64,000 bases of DNA from JAWWOW01 sp033851265 (GTDB lineage: Bacteria; Actinomycetota; Actinomycetes; JAWWOW01). The notes below the pieces were generated by a model. It was not told the DNA's origin, ran no database searches, and saw only the letters and a program-made list of their open reading frames with translations. The stretch lies in assembly GCA_033851265.1 (NCBI GenBank), contig JAWWOW010000006.1, forward strand, positions 62,001 to 126,000, read 5' to 3'. Shown here in pieces: positions 60,424 to 64,000 of this stretch. Position 1 is the stretch's first letter; every line of letters begins with the position of its first letter. Position numbers and translations under genes: made by a program.

Positions 60424-61720
60424 CGATGGGTCGAGATTGCTGCCTGAGTGATTCGATCCGGTGATCGCGCAGCAGGTACGACGGCAGCAGAGCGACGGTG
60501 TCGGAAAGACAAGCAACATGTTGTTCGACTCGCCATGGCTGCAGGCGGCCTGGTGCCACCAGCGCGACGGCGTCGCCGCCCAGGACCAGCTGTGACCCTT
60601 CCGGGAAGTTCCCCAGCAGATAGTGCATCAGCCGTGGAGTGAGCACGGCCGAGGCGTACTTCGCTCCCACAGAGCTGACGTGGAAGCGTCGGTTGAAGGT
60701 CTCTGACTCGAGCGTCTGATTCCCAATCTGCTCGACCGGGTAACGAGCATCGCGCCCAGCAAGGCTCAGGGAAGGAAGGTCTACTCCGGGCAGCCACATC
60801 ACGTAGACGGTGTGACGCATCTGCCGGGTGAGGAACTCGCGACTGCTCTTCGCGCCACTTCGTTCCTCGCAAATGAACAACTGGTAGGCACCCACGTGGC
60901 CTGCTAGCGCTTGCAGCGCCCGGTGATCAGCATCAACAGGGAAGAACGGCAGCCCCGGCCAGCGCGCCTTGAAACTCTTCGCCGTCGGCGCACAGACGTG
61001 CCAGCCGTGCGCGTGAGCGATCGATTGAACGTTGAGCCTCGCGCCATGACGATGTGCGGCGCGCCGGTCGGCGTGCTTTCGCCTTGCATGCTGAAACAGC
61101 ACCACAAGGCCGACCAATCCGAGCGTGAACATGAACACGTAAATCGCCAGCGGCGGCCCGTCCTCACCACCGCGACCGACCCTGCTCGCCTGTGACACTC
61201 GAGCCAACACAATGCTGGCGAGTGCAACGACGGCAAGACCGTTCCTTGCCCATCGCAACAGACGATCGAAGCGCGGCGAGCCCTCGATCTCGGCCGCGAA
61301 CGCCAGTGCTGACACGAACCTAGGCACGAACTGTGGTCGCGGCATGTCGGCGGCGCAGCGGTTCGTGACGAGCGACGGCAGCGGCAGCGTCCGACCGGTG
61401 TGATCGCGACCCCACGTCTCTAGGAGTCTTGCGAGCACGATGTCGCCGGCCCCGGCGGTCACCGCCCCAACGATCAACCCAAGGACCACACCGCTGCTCG
61501 GCTTGCCCGTTTGCGCGCATTCGGCGGTGAAGCCGACGACCTCCAACGCCACCCAGCCGAACGCAGCCGACACCCGGCTGAGCGCGCGATGACGAACGGC
61601 CCCATTTCGAACAGGGGCGGGTAGCCGAAACACTTGCTCTGCGAATCGTGGCGACAAAGCGGCCAACAGCACGAGGGCGGTGGCACATAGGGCGACGATG
61701 GCCAAGACGGCAGCAAACAT
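60413..61720 (-). CDS. Hypothetical membrane protein (DUF3137-like C-terminus)
   Basis: 435 residues. Four likely membrane helices: FAAVLAIVALCATALVLLAA, GVVLGLIVGAVTAGAGDIVL, LAVVALASIVLARV and YVFMFTLGLVGLVVLFQHAR. The cytoplasmic C-terminal half has ESETFNRRFHVSSVGAKYAS and AVLTPRLMHYLLGNFPEGSQ followed by LVLGGDAVALVAPGRL. This resembles the FNRRF...LTPRMM pattern seen in DUF3137-type actinobacterial proteins. Function unknown. Stands alone, with about 210 non-coding bases upstream. Confidence 0.7.
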   Translation of the reverse strand: MFAAVLAIVALCATALVLLAALSPRFAEQVFRLPAPVRNGAVRHRALSRVSAAFGWVALEVVGFTAECAQTGKPSSGVVLGLIVGAVTAGAGDIVLARLLETWGRDHTGRTLPLPSLVTNRCAADMPRPQFVPRFVSALAFAAEIEGSPRFDRLLRWARNGLAVVALASIVLARVSQASRVGRGGEDGPPLAIYVFMFTLGLVGLVVLFQHARRKHADRRAAHRHGARLNVQSIAHAHGWHVCAPTAKSFKARWPGLPFFPVDADHRALQALAGHVGAYQLFICEERSGAKSSREFLTRQMRHTVYVMWLPGVDLPSLSLAGRDARYPVEQIGNQTLESETFNRRFHVSSVGAKYASAVLTPRLMHYLLGNFPEGSQLVLGGDAVALVAPGRLQPWRVEQHVACLSDTVALLPSYLLRDHRIESLRQQSRPIVTY

Positions 61721-61934
61721 CGACCGTCAGGCCCTCATTGCGTCATAGGGGGACACTCAGGGTCTTCGACGCTGCTAGGTCGGTGCTTGAGCGCCGACAT
61801 TCGCCTGCCTGGATTGGGCAGTTCGTTAGACGCGTGTTAGACGCAGAGCTCTTGAACGGTCAGTCGCACCCATTGCCGAAGCACGCCGCACGCGCGCCGG
61901 ACTGTCGTATCGTTCCGGTCCGGGAGGTCCCGCA

Positions 61935-62504
61935 ATGCTCGTTGCCCGCCGGACCGTAATACATAAGGCGCCGACCTACCTGCGCTTGCTCTCTGCTGCC
62001 CTCGCTGCAGCCGCATTCGCTGGATGTACTCAGGCCTCTGACCACATGGCCAAGTTTTCTGGGTTCTCCGTCACCGTGCCTGCTGGTCTAACGGACACGA
62101 ATTACGGGGCACCGGAATTCATCAGGTCCGGTAGTTTCGGGTTCTTGTCTGCCCATCGGATCCCGGGATGCGGTGCACGCCACGACCACGGCTGCGGAGG
62201 GCTTCAACCGGATAGCAGAAATCCACTGATCGTTGATTTCGGCTGGAACGCCTCGCCCGGTGCACCTTCAGCGCTCGGATCGGGCGCGTTGACAGCCGGC
62301 CGCTATGTCAGACGGCTACCTGCCGGTCCTGATGGCGTCACGTGGGTAGTCAGCCAGCCGCCTTGCGGCCCGACCATCATCGTCAACGCCCGGATCGTGG
62401 CCAACGCTCCGAACAAGGCACACCTGATTGACGAAGCCCAGCGAGTGGTCGACAGCCTGCGCATGACGTTCCAGCCCGATTGCGGAACTGGCACATCCGA
62501 CTGA
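61935..62504 (+). CDS. Putative lipoprotein
   Basis: 189 residues from ATG 61935 with GGAGGT upstream. Signal peptide with lipobox (LLSAALAAAAFAGC) then a globular domain: GFSVTVPAGLTDTNYGAPEF, GCGARHDHGCGGLQPDSRNP, GRYVRRLPAGPDGVTWVVSQ. Five further Cys may form disulfides. Not recognised. The next gene also encodes a lipoprotein on the same strand, but 226 bases separate them. Confidence 0.65.
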   Translation: MLVARRTVIHKAPTYLRLLSAALAAAAFAGCTQASDHMAKFSGFSVTVPAGLTDTNYGAPEFIRSGSFGFLSAHRIPGCGARHDHGCGGLQPDSRNPLIVDFGWNASPGAPSALGSGALTAGRYVRRLPAGPDGVTWVVSQPPCGPTIIVNARIVANAPNKAHLIDEAQRVVDSLRMTFQPDCGTGTSD

Positions 62505-62730
62505 GGCGACCGCTCGATCGCGGTCGAGGTAGCCGCCCGCCGCGGAGTGGAGGAGTTCTTCGCGCTGGGTGATGGTGTCTTTGTCCCAGCGCTTGGTCGA
62601 GCGAAGAGGAATTCGCCAGCGCAGACGGGGCGTGACCGGTCGGACAGCGCACAGAGCCGTTCTCGTGCGGTCCGGAACGCATGCAACGTTCTTGATCGGG
62701 CCAGCGTCTAACCTCCGACACGGAGGCCAC

Positions 62731-63522
62731 ATGCGACTTTGGGCGGTAGTTGCACTCGGTGGATTGGTGGTTGCGACAGCAAGCTGCACCGGTGGCGGCA
62801 AGACGCACACGACGGCACCGGTGATCCTGGATGGTGGCGCGCTGGAAATCCGTCCGGTCCAAGGCGGCCATCCTGCAATCAGCCGGGAACAGGCCGCAGC
62901 TGCCGCAATCGAGATCCAAACCTTTGTCACCGGAGAGATCACCCCGATCTTCGGACTCGCGACCACGCGTGTGCCGGGATCCGCCTCCAAGCCGGCGGCG
63001 TCACTGGTAGCCAATCTCGCCGGCACTCTCGCCTGGGTGTACGTCGCCCATCCCGGGCAATACGGCGGCGGGGCCAGTTGCCCGGCAGGTGTAAGCGGAC
63101 CGCAAACACCTTGGCCCACTCCGAGCTCCGGCTCACTGGCAGTGATCGTCAACGCTCAATCCGGACAGGGATACGTCTACCGCAGCCCAGGCGTAGGAGT
63201 CTGCGGCGGAAGCCCGGCGCCGTCCCTGACGCGTGCGTATCGCCAACTGTCGGTGCCCTGGACGCTGGTCGGAACCGAAACGATTCGAATCAACCTTCCG
63301 CCCTGCGCATATCTCGGGGGATTTCAATTCGGACCTCGCCGATGGGAAGCCACCGCGACTGCTCCCATCGGACCCTGCAAAGGCAAGGCAACGGTCCGAG
63401 TATTACCTCTGGCCGGACGAGCGAATCGGCACCCACCTGCCCCGACTGGTCCGATCTGCTGGCAGCTGCGCGACCCTGCGGTGCCGAAGCCCGATGACTG
63501 CGTCGACAGAAGCACCTACTAG
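62731..63522 (+). CDS. Putative lipoprotein
   Basis: 263 residues from ATG 62731 with a GGAGG site (62722-62726); the longer open frame upstream is not coding-like. Lipobox LWAVVALGGLVVATASC followed by TGGGKTHTTAP. The mature part has AISREQAAAAAIEIQTFVTG, TLAWVYVAHPGQYGG and SGSLAVIVNAQSGQGYVYRS, compatible with a small beta-rich exported domain similar to PepSY-like folds, but I would not assign a family. About six Cys. Confidence 0.65.
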   Translation: MRLWAVVALGGLVVATASCTGGGKTHTTAPVILDGGALEIRPVQGGHPAISREQAAAAAIEIQTFVTGEITPIFGLATTRVPGSASKPAASLVANLAGTLAWVYVAHPGQYGGGASCPAGVSGPQTPWPTPSSGSLAVIVNAQSGQGYVYRSPGVGVCGGSPAPSLTRAYRQLSVPWTLVGTETIRINLPPCAYLGGFQFGPRRWEATATAPIGPCKGKATVRVLPLAGRANRHPPAPTGPICWQLRDPAVPKPDDCVDRSTY

Positions 63523-63564
63523 CAATCTGAAATCTTCGACGACCGCGCCACGCTGGACCTGATG

Positions 63565-64000
63565 TCAGGTCTGCGGGATTACCCAGCTGGTCAGCACTCC
63601 GACCGATCGGTCAAAACCCCGAGGACCGCTCTTCACGCTCTCGACCAGGAACGCCACGGCACCGACGCCGCACAAGCCCTCGTTAACGAACGAAACGACT
63701 CCGCCGTTGTTAGTCCTGCCCGAGACGGGCCTACTTGTCCAGTAGTCGTCGAGGAATCGGCCACTAAGCAAGACTCCGCTGAGTTTCACCCCGGCTGAGT
63801 TGGTGACGGTCGCAGTCACAGTGACGCGGTTGTAGGCCTTTCCATTCACCGTGCAATGCCCAGGGTCCTTCGGGTCTTGAACAAACTTGCCGCTCATCTG
63901 GATCGCACTGACCCGCATGCAGTAGGCGCCGCAGGCTCCGACCGGCGCGAGGCGCATCAACCGGACCGAACGACCGACCATGACCCGTGCCAGGATCTGC
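63565..64000 (-). CDS. Secreted Ig-like domain protein (partial)
   Basis: The frame stays open to the right edge, so the N-terminus may lie outside; an ATG at 63981 is the only internal candidate. The visible 138+ residues form one Ig/FnIII-like domain with the pattern common at the C-terminus of secreted actinobacterial peptidases: VSAIQMSGKF, YNRVTVTATVTNSAGVKLSG, TNNGGVVSFVNEGLCGVGAV and AFLVESVKSGPRGFDRSVGV. Three or four Cys. Whether this is the tail of a larger exported enzyme cannot be told here. Confidence 0.6.
   Translation of the reverse strand, partial: QILARVMVGRSVRLMRLAPVGACGAYCMRVSAIQMSGKFVQDPKDPGHCTVNGKAYNRVTVTATVTNSAGVKLSGVLLSGRFLDDYWTSRPVSGRTNNGGVVSFVNEGLCGVGAVAFLVESVKSGPRGFDRSVGVLTSWVIPQT

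Noticed and set aside
56927..61720. Defence island around the SNF2 helicase
   Set aside because: No methyltransferase, nuclease or phospholipase D gene adjoins it; neighbours are a TPR-like protein and a membrane protein, so a DISARM-type system is not supported.
61721..61934. Short direct repeat GTTAGACGC (two copies near 61825-61845) before a lipoprotein gene
   Set aside because: Only nine bases and two copies; too little to call an operator or an attachment site.
62505..62730. Possible coding trace on the minus strand between the two lipoprotein genes
   Set aside because: A stretch reading RWRIPLRSTKRWDKDTIT looked briefly like a transposase remnant, but it has no start, no conserved motif and no terminal inverted repeats.
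1..64000. CRISPR arrays, insertion sequences, prophage genes, rRNA
   Set aside because: Looked for spaced direct repeats, transposase or integrase motifs, phage structural genes and rRNA signatures on both strands; none seen.

Overview
The window is one contiguous piece of a GC-rich actinobacterial chromosome. The evidence is the dnaX-ybaB-recR block beside lysC-asd, the paired tRNA-adenosine-deaminase-associated proteins next to tadA, F420-type luciferase-like oxidoreductases, PknB-type kinases, a BTAD/AfsR-type regulator, an LAXTG cell-wall sorting signal and many GTG/TTG starts. I cannot fix the genus. There is no rRNA, insertion sequence, prophage or CRISPR array, and coding density is very high: no gap exceeds about 300 bases.

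Left part (1-28 kb) is mostly housekeeping and metabolism. It holds a class III nucleotide cyclase broken by a frameshift and cut by the left edge, a small hydrophobic protein, a saccharopine-dehydrogenase-like reductase, and lysC-asd with a clear internal start for a beta subunit. Next come a lipoprotein, dnaX-ybaB-recR, the SRP RNA, and tRNA-Ser(GGA) whose CCA end touches the start codon of a GT-C membrane glycosyltransferase. Then come a very large Asp-box beta-propeller surface protein with an LAXTG anchor, tRNA-Ser(CGA), tadA with two companion genes, the three-gene proton-translocating transhydrogenase, a two-subunit acyl-CoA dehydrogenase with an SDR, a PGPGW membrane protein, sbcDC, a DoxX protein and an alpha/beta hydrolase.

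The centre (28-41 kb) is the most striking region. A tight minus-strand run, probably one transcript, reads: universal stress protein, two stand-alone cyclic-nucleotide-binding (CNB) proteins, two secreted Ig-like paralogues with the same unusual C-terminal tail, a giant cyclase built like soluble adenylyl cyclase (C1-C2-NTPase-TPR), and a cupin. Diverging from a 196-bp intergenic region are a third CNB protein and a 1177-residue BTAD-AAA-TPR regulator. Synthesis, binding and transcriptional response for a cyclic nucleotide therefore sit together with exported proteins, suggesting an uncharacterised envelope-linked cyclic-nucleotide pathway.

Right part (41-64 kb) starts with a dienelactone hydrolase, a sugar-dehydrogenase-like lipoprotein, a secreted subtilase and a glycine-rich secreted protein. 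A phospho-signalling island follows (46.7-53.1 kb): a pseudokinase-FHA protein with an EssC/EccC-like C-terminus, and two receptor Ser/Thr kinases with near-identical kinase halves but unrelated ectodomains. The two kinase genes share a conserved ~66-bp upstream block carrying an inverted repeat. After that come two F420-type oxidoreductases, a DHFR-like reductase, an internally duplicated exported protein, a SNF2 helicase, a membrane protein, and several small exported or lipoprotein genes running off the right edge.
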